In this document: piece after piece, positions 11,067-23,115 of the stretch
How positions within the stretch are numbered: position 1 is the first letter of the stretch
Layout of the letters: each line of letters opens with the position of its first letter
From: Zizania palustris
Taxonomy: Eukaryota > Streptophyta > Magnoliopsida > Poales > Poaceae
Length of the DNA stretch: 64,000 nucleotides
Direction of reading: 5' to 3'
NCBI GenBank assembly: GCA_019279435.1
Contig: JAAALK010000082.1
Location: 19,435,116-19,499,115 of the forward strand
Notes under the pieces: model-generated
What the model was told of the DNA's origin: nothing
What the model saw: only the letters and a program-made list of their open reading frames with translations
The model's database searches: none
Translations under genes and position numbers: made by a program

Positions 11067-12476
11067 TGATATCAAAAAATGGCATTTATGGTCAAAATTG
11101 TCAAGATATCAATTGATGGTAATTTGGGCCGAAAATATGCAATTCCTGGCACAGGCCGAAGCACTAAAGTGCCGGAGGCCCATCAGCATGGGGCCTCAGT
11201 GGCCTTTCAGCTGCCTACTTCACAGGCTGGCTTCGGCCCGAAGGGCCCCTTCGGAGGCCTGCTCCGCAAGTAGGCTTCGGCCCGATGGGTTGGCTCCGGC
11301 AAGGCCTACAAAGGCCCACTCCGGCTAGCAGAGTCCGAATCAAATTAGCATAACTCGACTATTTTTGATCTCTTATCCAATCTTAACTATTTTAGGCAAA
11401 CTCTTATTAGATTAGAGTTAGAGATAGAATACGCCCCTATAAATATAAGGGTGAGGCCGGTTCATAATAATCAACACAGATCAATAACTCAAAACCGTAG
11501 TTTTGAATCATACCTTTACTTTCATCTACTTTTCCACAACTAGAGTAGTCCATCTTTGTGGGTTTGCACTGGAAGCCCTCCGTTGGCCACGCCGTAATCG
11601 TGGTAAGCCTTATTGATTCGCCTGTGAATCATCCGTTAATCTACGTAACAGATTGTTATCACCTTTTTGGCTCGCTTGTGAACCATCCGTTAATCTATGT
11701 AACAGATTGCTACCCTTCGTTCTATTTGTTTTTCCTATTGATAAACTTGGTAATTCGGTCTCCATGCCGAATTGGCACTTGGTGTTTGTGTTTTGCAGAG
11801 TCTACGTCTGGAGCCCCTTCGCTAAGTATTTTCGCTTCAATCTGACCCTGGGATGGAAGTTTCCGGACCCAGGAAGCTAGTTTCGGAGGTTTCCGGAGCA
11901 CCCTTCGGTAGATCTTCGCTTTGTTCGTCCGTGCTGGATCCGTCATGCCATTGTCGGTTTGGTCAGATTCTGCGTGTCGGAGCCACTTCGCATCGGAGTT
12001 AATTCACGCCGAAGTCACACCAGGACACCCCGTATCGAACCTTGTCACGCCAGAACACTCCATATCAGATTTCATCACGCTAGAGGCTTCGCGTCAAACC
12101 CTGTCATTCGAAGGCGATTTTGCATCATGATCTGTTCGGAGCTTGTCTTCGGTCAGATCGATCTGAACGCCGAAGGTTACCTTCGGTGCATACTTCGCAC
12201 CAGATGCCAAAGGCCTCCCTTCAGTGACCCTTCACACGATATACTTTGAACCAATCTGGCTTTGTTCAGCCGATTGGGTTATTTTATCTATATATTTTGG
12301 CTAATTGGATTATTTCTGTGCAATCTGATTACCTGGTGACTCCACCCCCTTGCTACTATTAAGGGTAGTCAGAATGCGACGTCAGTGTTGTGTTACGCTT
12401 AGGCTTATCCCTAAGTATCCACACGATTTTGGATCATTGAACTGGCCCAAGTGCGGGGCACGTTTTTATGTCAACA
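11067..12476 (+). repeat. 5' LTR of gypsy element D
   Basis: About 1.4 kb. The right end (TCAACA, 12476) is set by the primer-binding site that follows. The left end (TGATATC) is where the RNase H similarity of the host element stops. A TATA box (CTATAAATATAAGG) occurs at about 11434. A short imperfect tandem duplication (period 54 bp, gtgaatcatccgttaatct) lies at 11614-11712. Downstream of the TATA box the leader is rich in TTCGG/CTTCG words. Left boundary is approximate. Confidence 0.6.
11434..11447 (+). promoter_or_regulatory. TATA box of element D LTR
   Basis: CTATAAATATAAGG, about 370 bp into the LTR and about 1 kb before its end. This fits a U3 promoter followed by a long R/U5. Confidence 0.55.
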
Positions 12477-12483
12477 CACTTTT

Positions 12484-12502
12484 TGGCGACTCCGCTGGGG
12501 AC
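12484..12502 (+). other. Primer-binding site of element D
   Basis: TGGCGACTCCGCTGGGGAC lies 7 bp after the LTR end and 9 bp before the gag ATG. This GGCGACTCCGCTGGGG motif is common at the start of the internal domain of grass gypsy elements. I infer tRNA priming from its position and form. Confidence 0.6.
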
Positions 12503-12511
12503 AACGCCAAC

Positions 12512-14573
12512 ATGATAAGTACATCTACATCGTCTTCAAGTACCTCTACAACGACTACTACGTCTACAATGCTGATGGATCCCATGGGGGGCGCAGAGAT
12601 CGACAACCGCAACATCATGACGCCCACCCTTGCAGATATCCCCGAGGAAGGTCGGACGGAGATCAAGGCGAAGATTAAAGGGCTCCAAGATCTCATGCTC
12701 GGGAGTTACGTCAAGATACGCGCGGGCTTCATCAAGCGCGACGTCAATATCCCTGACCTCGCCCGGGCTCAAGTAACACCAGTGTTGCCTCCTTTATCTT
12801 CCTTAGAAATTGAGCAAAAGATAGTCACATCTATAGATCGAGCCATTAGTGCTTCACTAGCAAACCGTCTAGATTTGTTAGTTAGCTCTCAGGTAGCGGC
12901 AATGTTTAGAAGGTTCGGCTTTACCGATGCCATTCCTCCAACTCCAATTGCTAGCATACCGACGGTAGTACAGGCAAAGCTATCGTGTCTCCGGCCTTGG
13001 CATCTACGACTGAGACCAGTCACTACACTTACGGCCAAGCTAGGCCTGCTTATTGTGCACCGCCTCCACCTACGCTTGTGCCAGATTTTCTCGCACTGCC
13101 TACGCCGCATGCTCCTATGCACCCGCATAGACCCGAGCACGTCATATACCCTGAGCCAGCTCGAGAGGAGGAGCCCCACAGCCGACATGTAGACAGACCA
13201 CCGCGTGTCGCGCCTCCGCATGAGAGACGCACACAGGTAGGGGGCTAGGACGACTTTGAGGAGCGAATCCGCGTGCTGTTTAGAAAGTGTACCGGCTTCG
13301 CGCCTCGGGATCGGGCTAGGATTTACCGAAAGCTGTACCCTGATCATTTTGATACCATACCCTACCCTCATGGCTATAGAGTCCCTGAATTCACCAAATT
13401 CAATGGCGAGGGTAACAAAACCACAATAGAACATGTCAACCAATTCTTAGCACAATGTGGAGAAGCTAGTGAGTCGGACGCATTAAAACTTAGACTGTTT
13501 TCTCTTTCGCTATCTAGCACCACCTTCACTTGGTTTTGGGCGCTGCCGCCAAACTCCGTCCAAACATGGGCCCAATTAGAACAAAAATTCCATGCCTATT
13601 TTTATACAGGCGAGATAGAACTTAGGATTTCACACTTGACGATGGTCAAACAGAAATCCAGTGAGAGTGTCTCTCAGTATGTCAAGCGCTTTAGAGACAC
13701 CAGGAACTGATGTTTTAGTATCAATATTTCAGAAAGGGATTTGGTGGATCTAGCTTTTAACAGATTGCGTTCTGAGATTAAGGAGAGGTTAGACAACCAA
13801 AAATTTTTAGAGGTCAGCCTGGTCCTGCAGCAGGCTCTAGTCCAAGAAGGCTGAGCCAAGGATAAACAATTCATTAAAACGTTTAACAAACCTAGAGCTG
13901 AAGTTCACATCATGGAACACTCTAACGAGGAAGAGTCGGAGGAAGAGGATGATTCAGCTGATATGTATGTGGTTGAATGGGCCTAGAACACCAAGAACAA
14001 ACCTATCACTTGTTCTAAGCTACGACCGTCTCACACTAAGAGTCGGCCCAACGAGGTTAAGTACTCTTTTGATGTTACTAAATGCGACAAAATATTTGAT
14101 TTCCTCTTGAAGAGCCAACTTCTCAGGTTGCCTAAAGGCCAGGTCATCCTGACCGCCGACGAACTAAAGAAACACCCCTACTGTAAGTGTCATGACTCGC
14201 ATTCTCATAATACTAATGATTGCAATGTTTTTCGTCGGCAGGTTCAATCGGCCATAGAAGAAGGATGATTAAAAATAGATTCTTGTCCGAAGATGAAGCT
14301 GGAAAAAGACCCCTTTACCATAAACACCGTCGACCTCGACGAGAAGAAAGTGTTGATTCGGCCAGAACAGGCTAAGTCATCTAAGGGGAAATCAATCGTT
14401 ATTGGAGAAACCCACGCACACACACTCGTACCAAAGAACCCTGAAGTGGGAGTGTGGAAAAAGAACATCGACACGTCATCTTCGGCTAGGACTCGTAAGA
14501 AGCCGAAGGTAACATACCAGATGCTGTTGAATAAACACCAGAAGAGGGCCTAGAAGACAAACACCCAACCAAG
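12512..14573 (+). pseudogene. Gag of gypsy element D, degenerate
   Basis: Starts at ATG 12512, with a Ser/Thr-rich N-terminus. The frame shifts near 12975-12985, then runs in one frame to about 14553 with stops at 13246, 13708, 13852, 13984 and 14266. Domains: N-terminal region (12512-12970); Pro/His-rich linker (12985-13245); capsid-like Retrotrans_gag region about 13273-13850 (FTKFNGEG and WAQLEQKFHAYFY are diagnostic); a C-x-C-H-x3-H-x4-C type knuckle (CKCHDSHSHNTNDC) near 14185-14225; then a Lys-rich tail. It is cut at 14573 by the LTR of the minus-strand copia element, and its pol is missing. Confidence 0.75.
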
Positions 14574-16332
14574 TGTAGGACCGAAAGTAGTGACCAGAGA
14601 GGGGTGAATGGGTGCCTAAAAAATTCTTTCGAATCAATGGCCTGCTCCCAACACCCAACGCACCTCCACAGACTTAACAGGGAAAAGTAAACAAATCAAC
14701 AAGGCCTAAAAAGATCTAGCCTAAAAACGACCGGTGTCCTAAACGAAGAGACACCAACGCAATGCTTAAAGGCAGTTTAACAAAGCATTTAAAGCATGGA
14801 CGAATCAGGATTCGCAAATATAGATCATCACAGAGGTTTAATTTGAGTGTACGTAAAATGAGGAATCTTACTGTTCAAGGTTGTCTCCTGTTCGATACTT
14901 GTCGAAGCATGTGCTATGTGAACGTGTGAATCCTGAAGTTGTCGAAGCCTGTTCAGTACAATTGAGTGAAGTGTGTAGCTGTCGAAGCCTGCTTCGAAAC
15001 CTTTGAATCACAGCATGCAAACGAAAAACTTCGAAGTCATGAGCAAAAGAAACTCTGACCGAAGCCTGTCGGACCAGACTAAAGAGCTTCGAATAGGCTT
15101 TAAAGAAAAAAAACAGACTTCGAAGTACAAAGCCTAAAATTCAAAGCTTCACAGCTACCTACGCAACACACTTCGCTAAACAACTCTTCGAACAACAAAG
15201 CCAACAGTTCAAGGAAAAAACGTCTGAAGTATCGCATTGAACTACGTGCAACCAGAGGACTCCGACGCAAACAGTGCTTCGCTTGTAGAGCGAGAGGGCT
15301 TCGAAGCCTGTTGCTTGAGCTTCGCCTGGACAGCAGTACTTCACAAATAGTACTTCAAAGTCTGCAGCGAAGCTGCTGAACAAAATCCGCAGGCTATCGG
15401 AGTTAGTTGCAGTCTATCGACTGTGCATGGCCTAGCCGGAGCAGAACTAGCTGTCAGCCTGAACCTTGCGGGAGTAAACAAACAAGCACATGTAGTAGCC
15501 ACTGACCAAAAAAATTAGCTACAGGCTATTTCCTAGCCAAGGGTTCAGGCCTATCAACTAGACTGAAGGAAAACTAAAACAGCTACATGCCTACACTCAA
15601 AAATCTGCTGTCTGTCAGACGCAATTAAGAAGCAATATGCAAAAACAGGAGCTAGTGCATAAAATCTGTGAGACAGAACCTGCAGCTCTAGGCCATAGGC
15701 ACTAGAAGCTATGGAGAGGAAAGCTGTAGCTCTATGCGAAAGGTACTCAAGAAAGAAACCAGGAAAAAGTATTAAACAATGAAATCATAGATTCCAAAAC
15801 TATAAGCGCATGACTGTTTCAGACGACAACAACAGGATTCAGTTGAAAATATAAACTAAACTCAGTCCATGCGCGTGATGAATAAAAACTCAGTCCACAG
15901 ATGAAACAACCAGAGAAAAACTGGAGGACTGCACCTCGGGTCCGTAGCAAGTACACGCGCAGTACGCAGTGATTCGGCTCCTGCACACACGCTCACAGAA
16001 AGATTGTCTTCTTGAAAGAACAGGAAGAACAGTGGTGGCGCACAAAACAGGAGACGAACAGGAAAACAACGTGGGGAAAGTGAACTCAAGTTTGTCATTA
16101 AGTGAGTTAACCCTAACCATATGGATTGGGGCCCTGTTTATAGGCAGCCCAATAGCCTACGAAAATACCAAAAGACCCTTTGGGTTTTTACAGACGCTGA
16201 AATAAAATAGAAAAGACCAAAATGCCATGAGGCCATGAGGCCACACTGAAATAAAATCCTCTTTGACTTTAGTTGACAATGACTCATCACATCTGGAGCC
16301 ATGAGGCCCACGCTCTTCAGCATGGCTCCTTA
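14574..16332 (-). repeat. 3' LTR of a SIRE/Maximus-type Ty1/copia element (copy 2, minus)
   Basis: About 1,759 bp. On the plus strand it begins TGTAGGACCGAAAGTAG, the reverse complement of the LTR end CTACTTTCGGTCCTACA of the intact element at 41321-52760. It ends at GGCTCCTTA, corresponding to the LTR start TGAGGAGCC. A minus-strand TATA box (CTATAAACA) lies at about 16135-16143. The middle is dense in CTTCG/CGAAG words, as in the intact copy. It is shorter and clearly diverged from that copy, so this is an older insertion of the same family. Confidence 0.85.
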
Positions 16333-17725
16333 ATCTCCCCCTTGATGAGTGCATTGTCAACACTTCTCTTCATCAGCTCTCTAGTACCTACAAGCACATG
16401 TGGAAACATGAAAACAAAACACAAGAAAAACCGAGAAGAATAAAATAAAATAAAATAAAAGTTTAACCCTAATGACCAAAAGCCGAACAAAAGCAAGAAG
16501 GCGGTCATTATGGTTAACCAAAAATAAAAACTCAAAACGAGTGCACTCTCAGAATTATCAACAAGGATATCCAAAGAGTAAGGATAATCGGGACAAAAAC
16601 TCCCCCTGAAACAAATCCTAGAGAAAGCCAAAACTCCCCCTTAAACTCTTCTCCCAAAATTTCTCCCCCATGTTGACAAGTGGACTCATCAAGCGAGACT
16701 AAATGCATTCTAAAGAGACACAGACTCCCCCTGAAATGCAACTCCCCCTCAAAATATGCAATGAATGCAACCGGGGTGCAGGTGGAGTGTAAAAAGCATG
16801 CTTCTCAGATATGATTGACTGCAATTACAACATCTAATAGGTATAGCAAAAGACATACTGTTTAAGACACATGGCATGATCAGTGCAACAGATGATATCT
16901 AAAGAAAATCATTACCACGCATTTTACAATTTTTGCAAACAAAAACATCACCACATATTCTAGTTGACAGGCAAGGTAAAGCATGAGATGCAAAAACTAA
17001 CTGATATCTACCAAGATAAGCATTGTCCAAAACAAAGTGCTTCAACAAACTTGTTATCATTTTAATTTTCAGGCTTTTTCTTTTTCCTTTTTCATTTTTT
17101 GTGAGGGGTTATTTGCATGTCAAACCTTATGCTAACCGACCAAGTTAAGCCTAGGCCAGAACTGGACCATCAGAAGTTTAAGACATTGGTCTTGACATAT
17201 ACTACACTGTCCTAGTTCATACCAAAGTGTTATGGTAAGCAGTCCAGAACAATGCAATGCGACAAAGCAAACCCACCTGGATCTTTTCAACTCAAGCACA
17301 AAAAGGCATGGAATTTTCATTTTTACGATTTTTCATCATTTTTAGAGCACATTTTCCATGTTAAAGCATATAGATGACCAAGTTGCATATCTGCATCTAA
17401 GTAAGGATCTAGCTACAAGGCATGTAACAGATAGCAAAAGCATTCAGCCTACACATGCTAGTTACCAGAAGGTATGGTGATCATTTTTTCAATTTTAAAG
17501 CATAAAAAACATGCATATGACAGATATCAGACATATCATGTGAACTGAAACAAAGCATGATGATTGACAAGTAATCAAAAGCATGTACCAGCTAGAGTAA
17601 GTAAAGCAGATCAATCATATAATAGAAGCAGACTCAAAGTGTGATAAGTGAGTATGTATGATATGAACACACACAAAAAGAGTAAAGAAAAGAGTAAAGA
17701 AGAAGGAAAACTGACTCAAAATATC
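16333..17725 (-). other. Untranslated 3' region of copia copy 2, including the polypurine tract
   Basis: Corresponds to the 1.5-kb untranslated stretch between pol and 3' LTR in the intact copy (49334-50821), with conserved blocks. The polypurine tract AAGGGGGAGATT lies at about 16332-16344 on the minus strand, directly next to the LTR. Further GGGGGAG blocks occur around 16600-16750. No coding capacity is seen. Confidence 0.7.
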
Positions 17726-19340
17726 CTAGAAAGGATACACAACACCCAAATCCCCTCGTAAACGCTCAAAAGTAGACTGATCTAGGGGTTTGGTGAAAAT
17801 GTCAGCCAACTGATGATGGGTATCAACATGAACAAGATCAATGACACCTTTCTCATATTGATCCCTCAGAAAGTGAAAGCGCACATCAATGTGTTTGGTT
17901 TTTGAATGGAGACAAGGGTTTTTCCCTACACTAATCGCACTGGTGCTGTCAAAAAACAGAGGAACTCTGGTAAGAAAGAACAACCCAAAATCTCGTAAAG
18001 TAGAAATCATCCAAACCAACTGTGAGCAGCAGCTAGCAGTAGCTACATACTCAGCCTCAGTGGTCGAAAGTGCAGCTCCAGACTGCTTTCGAGAAGACCA
18101 AGAGACAAGATAAGAACCAAGAAACTGGCAAGTACCAGAAGTCGACTTGCGATCCAACCAGCACCCACCAAAGTTAGCGTCCGAAAAGCCAGATAAATCA
18201 AGAGATGATGATGATGAATAATAAATACCGAGATCGGGCGCATAGGTAAGATACCTAAAAATACGCTTGACAGCCTACCGATGAGACACACGTGGTGAAG
18301 ACTAGAAGTGCGCGCACAGTCCCACGACAAACTGTATGTCTGGCCTCATCACCGTCAAGTACAGCAGCGAACCGATCATCCCTCGAAACTCTCTCTCGTT
18401 GACCTTGACGCCGCTCTCGTCCTTGTCCAGGCCCCCAGATGTACCCATTGGGGTCATCTGAGGCTTCAGCTGTCCACCAAAGTCGAACTTCTTCAACATG
18501 TCCCTCGTATACTTACCCTGGTGGATGAAGGTGTCGTCCTTGGTCTGTTTGATCTGGAGACCTAGGAAATACTTGAGCTCACCCATGAGGCTCATCTCAA
18601 ACTCACTGTGCATCTGCTTAGAAAACTTGGACACAAGAGCATTAGTAGTACCACCAAAAATGATATCGTCCACGTATATCTGAGCAACCAAGAAATCTGA
18701 TGCATCTCTGAGCAAGAAAAGAGTTTTATCCACATAACCCATCACAAAGCCCTTCCCTAACAAAAACTACTTCAACCGGTCATACCAAGCCCTGGGGGCT
18801 TGCTTCAGACCATATAAAGCTTTTTGCAGCTTAAAAACATGTCGAGGAAACTTTCGGTTTTCAAAACCGGGGGGCTGCCTAACATAGAATTCCTCCTCTA
18901 TGTACCCATTCAAAAAAGCACTCTTGACATCCATTTGAAAAAGCTTAAAACCCTTCGAAACGGCAAAAGCTAAGAGAATGCGAATGGACTCAAGACGGGA
19001 AACAGGGGCGAAAGTTTCTTCAAAGTCAATACCCTCCTTCTGGCAAAAACCCTGGGCAACCAGTCGAGCTTTATTGCGCACCACAACCCCATCTTCACCT
19101 TGCTTGTTTTTGAACACCCACTTGGTGCCTATGGGGTTGCATCCGAGTGGCAGCTCAACCAGTGTCCAAACCCGATTGCAGACAAAATTCTCAAGCTCTT
19201 CTTGCATGGCATTAATCCAATTTGAATCAGAAAGAGCATGAGAAACGTCTCTGGGCTCAAAAGATGCAACAAATGCAGATTCAGCAAACACAGCAAGAGA
19301 GTCAATAGAAGAGCACAAAGTTCTCTCAGACAGATCACCG
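17726..19340 (-). pseudogene. Pol (RT and RNase H) of copia copy 2, 5'-truncated
   Basis: Reads right to left. It contains reverse transcriptase with NWINAMQEEL, GTKWVFKNK, the YVDDIIFGG catalytic block (near 18690-18665) and the KALYGLKQAPRAWYD block, then RNase H with the TEAEYVA motif and the C-terminal KTKHIDVRFHFLRD and LADIFTKPL blocks, ending in stop at 17726. In-frame stops occur at about 18764, 18302 and 18277. It is closely related to the intact element's pol. Protease, integrase, gag and the 5' LTR are missing: similarity ends at about 19340, where an unrelated gypsy integrase begins. Confidence 0.9.
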
Positions 19341-19344
19341 ATGT

Positions 19345-22300
19345 TACAAGGAGCCCCTAACCGAAATAACGTTTAAGGTGCTCCGCATGACATGCATGTT
19401 TTAATTCTTCCCCTTCAAAATTGGATAATTTAAAAGATCCGGGGCATCCTGAACGCAAGATGATGTATGGTCCTTCCCATTTGTTTCCCAATTTTCCTAG
19501 AGCGATTATGCTTCACAGTACCAAATGACACGACTTAATTTCATTAAGCTTGACCTTCGAGTCATACCATGTCTTCGTTTGGTGTTGGTACTTCGTCGGA
19601 TTAGCAACAGCTCGAAGCCTTGTTTCTTCAGTCAAGTCAAGCGAAGTCTGCCTTTCATTGTCAACTTCTGGTTTGTGGTGCGGAGGGAACCTCCTTTTAG
19701 CTCCGTTGGCGTCATGGCTTCATCTCCGAAAAATAACCGGAAAGGGGTGAAACCTGTAGACCTAACTTGAGTGGTCCGGATGGACCACAAAATCTTCGAG
19801 AGTTCCTCATTCCACAACCCCTTTGCCAGCCCTACTATCCTCTGATTTAAGCCTGACAAAATATTACTGTTGGCTCGCTCGACGGCTCCGTTGGATTGGG
19901 GATGACGGACAGTTGCAAAGCACATTTGGATACCAAGGCCTTCACAGAATTCTCTAAAAGGCTCGGCATCGAACTGGGTGCCATTGTCAATTGTAAGCTT
20001 CCTAGGTACTCTGAATCCGCAAATAATATTTTGCTAGAAAAATTTTTGTACATTTTTGGAAGTGATAGCGATGAGGGGCTTGGCTTCGGCCCATTTAGAA
20101 AAATATTCAATTTCTACCACTACAAATTTCAAACTGCCTTTTGCCATCGGGAAGGGGGCAATGAGATCCATTCCCCATCGGGCCATTGGCCATACCGGAG
20201 TGATAACCTGAAGAGGTGTCGGGGGATGATGGCTCCATCTTCCCATCCACTGACATCCCTGACAAGTGCAGACTAATGACTCAGCGTCAGCTACTATAGT
20301 AGGCCAATAAAGCCCCTAGCGAAGTGTTTTGCCCGCTAGAGCTCGAGGGGCTAGATGACTACCACATAAGCCTTTATGAATTTCCCGAAGTATATCTTGT
20401 CCTTCGGATTGGGAGATATATCAGAGCAGGGGAGAGCAGACTCTGGCCTTTTAAAATATACCATTGATAATATGATAATTTCGCACCCTCAACTGTAACC
20501 TTAACAACTTTGGGCCTTCGGGCAAATTAGCTTCATCTTGCAACAAGTTCATTATTGGACTTCGCCAATCACTTCTCGATATGCAAAGTACCTCAGTAGG
20601 AGGGAGTTGTGGCACTGAAGGAGAGACAAGTTCTTCATAAAAAGCCCCTTCCGAGATATCTAGGGCTCCGGCTGCATCTTTGGCCAAGACGCCTGCTTGC
20701 TGGTTGTTGGCTCGTGGAATGCTCCAGATAGAAATTCCTTTAAATGCTGCTTCAGTCTTGCGAATTTCTTCCAAATATTTGGCAAGATGTGGATGCTGAG
20801 CTTGCAAACTTTTATCAACGTGCCCTGCAACAACCTAAGAGTTTGTTTTTATGACAACCCTCACAACGCCAAGCACGCGTGCTTTGCGAAGGCCAAGCAG
20901 GATCCCTTTGTACTCCGAAATATTGTTGGTGGAATTAAAGTTGAGCCTTGCGGAGTGCATCGCTTTTTGCCCTGAAGGCGAGATTATGACTGCTCCGGCA
21001 CCTGCTCTAGATGCCTAGAAATCCCTGTCAGAGTACACGGTCCACACACCTTCATTTGATTCCTCCGGATCCCATAGTGTGGACAGGCTCCACTCTGCTA
21101 CGAAGTCAGCCACCATCTGTGATTTAATGGTTGTTCTTGCTATGAAAGAAATAACAAAAAGGGCTAGCTCGACAGCCCATATCCAAATTCTCCCCGTAGA
21201 ATCTTTGCTGCGAAGCCAAGGGGGTATGAGGTTGGAACAATTATATTGTGCGCCAAAACGTAATACCGCAGCTTCCGCAAAGCCATTACTAAGGCGTAAG
21301 TGAATTTCACGAGCTTGGAGTACCATGTTTTGGCTCCGAACAAAGCTTCCGATACGAAGTATATTGGATTCTACACCAGCTTTCCGTTGAAGTCCACTTC
21401 TCGGACAAGTACTGCACTAACAGCGGAGCCTCTTGCTACAAGATAAAGAGGGGGAGTTTCGTCTACAAGAGGCACAGTAAGTGTTGCAAGATTGCCGAGG
21501 TAGTCCTTAATTTCATAAAAGCTCTTTTGGCACTTCGGTGTCCAGGTGAAACTTTTAGACCCCTTCAAAGCTTTGAATATTGGGAGGCTGCGCTCTGCGG
21601 ACCTTGCCAGAAATCTTCTATGGGCTGCGAGGCGTCCGTCAAGCTTCTACACTTGCTTTAAATTTTTTGGTGGAGCCATCCTTTGCAGTGCACTTATATG
21701 TGTTGGACTAGCTTCGATTCCTCGACTCAAAACTAAATAGCCTAACAATTTTCCTTCTTGAGCCCCGAAGATACATTTCTCGGGGTTGAGGTGAACTCCT
21801 AATGCTCGGAGGCTCTCAAAAGTTTTTGCTAAGTCAAGACTATATTGGTGCTTCAAAGCACTCTTTATTACAATGTTATCCATATAGTCTTCGACATTGC
21901 GGCCTATCTGGTGACCTAGGGCCTTAGCAATTAGTCTTGAAAAAGTTTCCCCGACATTCCTTAAGCTGAACGGCATTCTAATGTAACAAAAGACTCTCGG
22001 AGGAGTTATGAAGCTTGTCTTGGCTTCGTCTTCGCGTTTTAACCATATTTTATGGTATTCGTAGTACGCATCGAGGAAACTCAAGAGTTCAGAGCCAGCT
22101 GTAGAATCAATGAGCTAATTAATGTGGGGCATGGGGTAGGGGTCACATGGGCATGCTTTATTCAGAGATGTGAAGTCAATGCATATGCGCCACTTGCCGG
22201 AGGCCTTTTTCTTGACGTAGACGAGGTTGGATAACCACTACATGTGGGCCACTTCCCTGATGATCCTGACTCTTAGTAATTTTTCTACCTCCGCCTTAGC

Positions 22301-22970
22301 GAGATCTTCTGTTTCTGTTGACAACTTGAGGATCCCTTGGCGAACAGGTCGAACCTTGGGGTTAACGAGCAGGTTGTGCTCGATGATGCTCCGGTCGACT
22401 TCGGGGATATATTCGTATGACCAGACAAAGACATCCAGATTATCTCCAACCACTTCCTCCAGTGAAGTGGCAATTTCTAGGGGCAACTCCTTGCTGAATT
22501 GGATGGGATAGTCCCTACCCTCCTTCAGGATGATCTTCATTACAACTTCGCCTTCTGGACTCGGCTTGAGGTAGGGGATCTTCGAAGGGTCTCTTGACGC
22601 AAAAGCATTCTCCGAATGCTCCTGCACATTATTTACTTGCCTGAAATCAAGGGGTGGGCCATGGACATACTCCGCCCTCCGCGCTACAGCTTGGTCACCG
22701 AGGACCACAAGTACTCGTTGTGTGGGTATCTTTAGGCATAGATAATTATGATGTGCTATAGTTCCGAACTAGTTCAGCATTCCCCTTCCGAAAATAACAT
22801 TGTAAGCATAAGGGGCATCGACGACGTTGAAAATAACTTCCTCCGATCTTGCCAGGTGCCCCTCTCCGAAAGCGACCTTGAGGCCTATTTGGCCGAGGGC
22901 ATCGAGAGGAGGGCCTGCGAAACCTTGTAGCGGATGGGCCGCTAGGAGTAAATGCTTCCACAGGATGCAT
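19345..22970 (-). pseudogene. Pol of Tat-lineage gypsy element B, degenerate
   Basis: Order on the minus strand matches gypsy pol. RT spans about 22710-21650 and includes PYPMPHIN and a catalytic box reading YMDNIVIKS instead of the usual Y-x-D-D, so a key aspartate is lost. A connection/RNase H region follows at about 21570-20450 (e.g. DFVAEWS at about 21110, and HHV-type linker pieces). Integrase spans about 20330-19400 with GMDLIAPFP, TIDNGTQF and HPQSNGAVERAN, then a C-terminal GD-type tail near 19550. Many stops and frameshifts break the frame into pieces of about 70-160 codons. The 3' end, including the 3' LTR, is missing at about 19345, where copia sequence abuts. Confidence 0.85.
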
Positions 22971-23115
22971 AATTGATCGAAGGCTTAGACAAAGATGATG
23001 TATGCGGAGCTTCCACCATCGACCAATACTCGCCGGACCTCGGTTCCTGCAATGTTAGCTGTAATAACAAAAGTGTCTGCATGGGGGAACTTAATTCTAG
23101 TCACATCAACTACGG
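22971..23115 (-). pseudogene. Aspartic protease fragment of element B
   Basis: The minus strand at about 23075-22990 encodes a retropepsin-like core, RRVLVDGGSSAYIIF. The catalytic D-S/T-G is replaced by D-G-G, a form seen in Tat-lineage proteases. It sits between gag and RT in the expected order. Neighbouring stops make it part of the dead polyprotein. Confidence 0.65.

Noticed and set aside
12889..13443. Minus-strand frame of 184 codons
   Set aside because: Antisense shadow of gag element D, whose plus-strand translation carries clear gag motifs.
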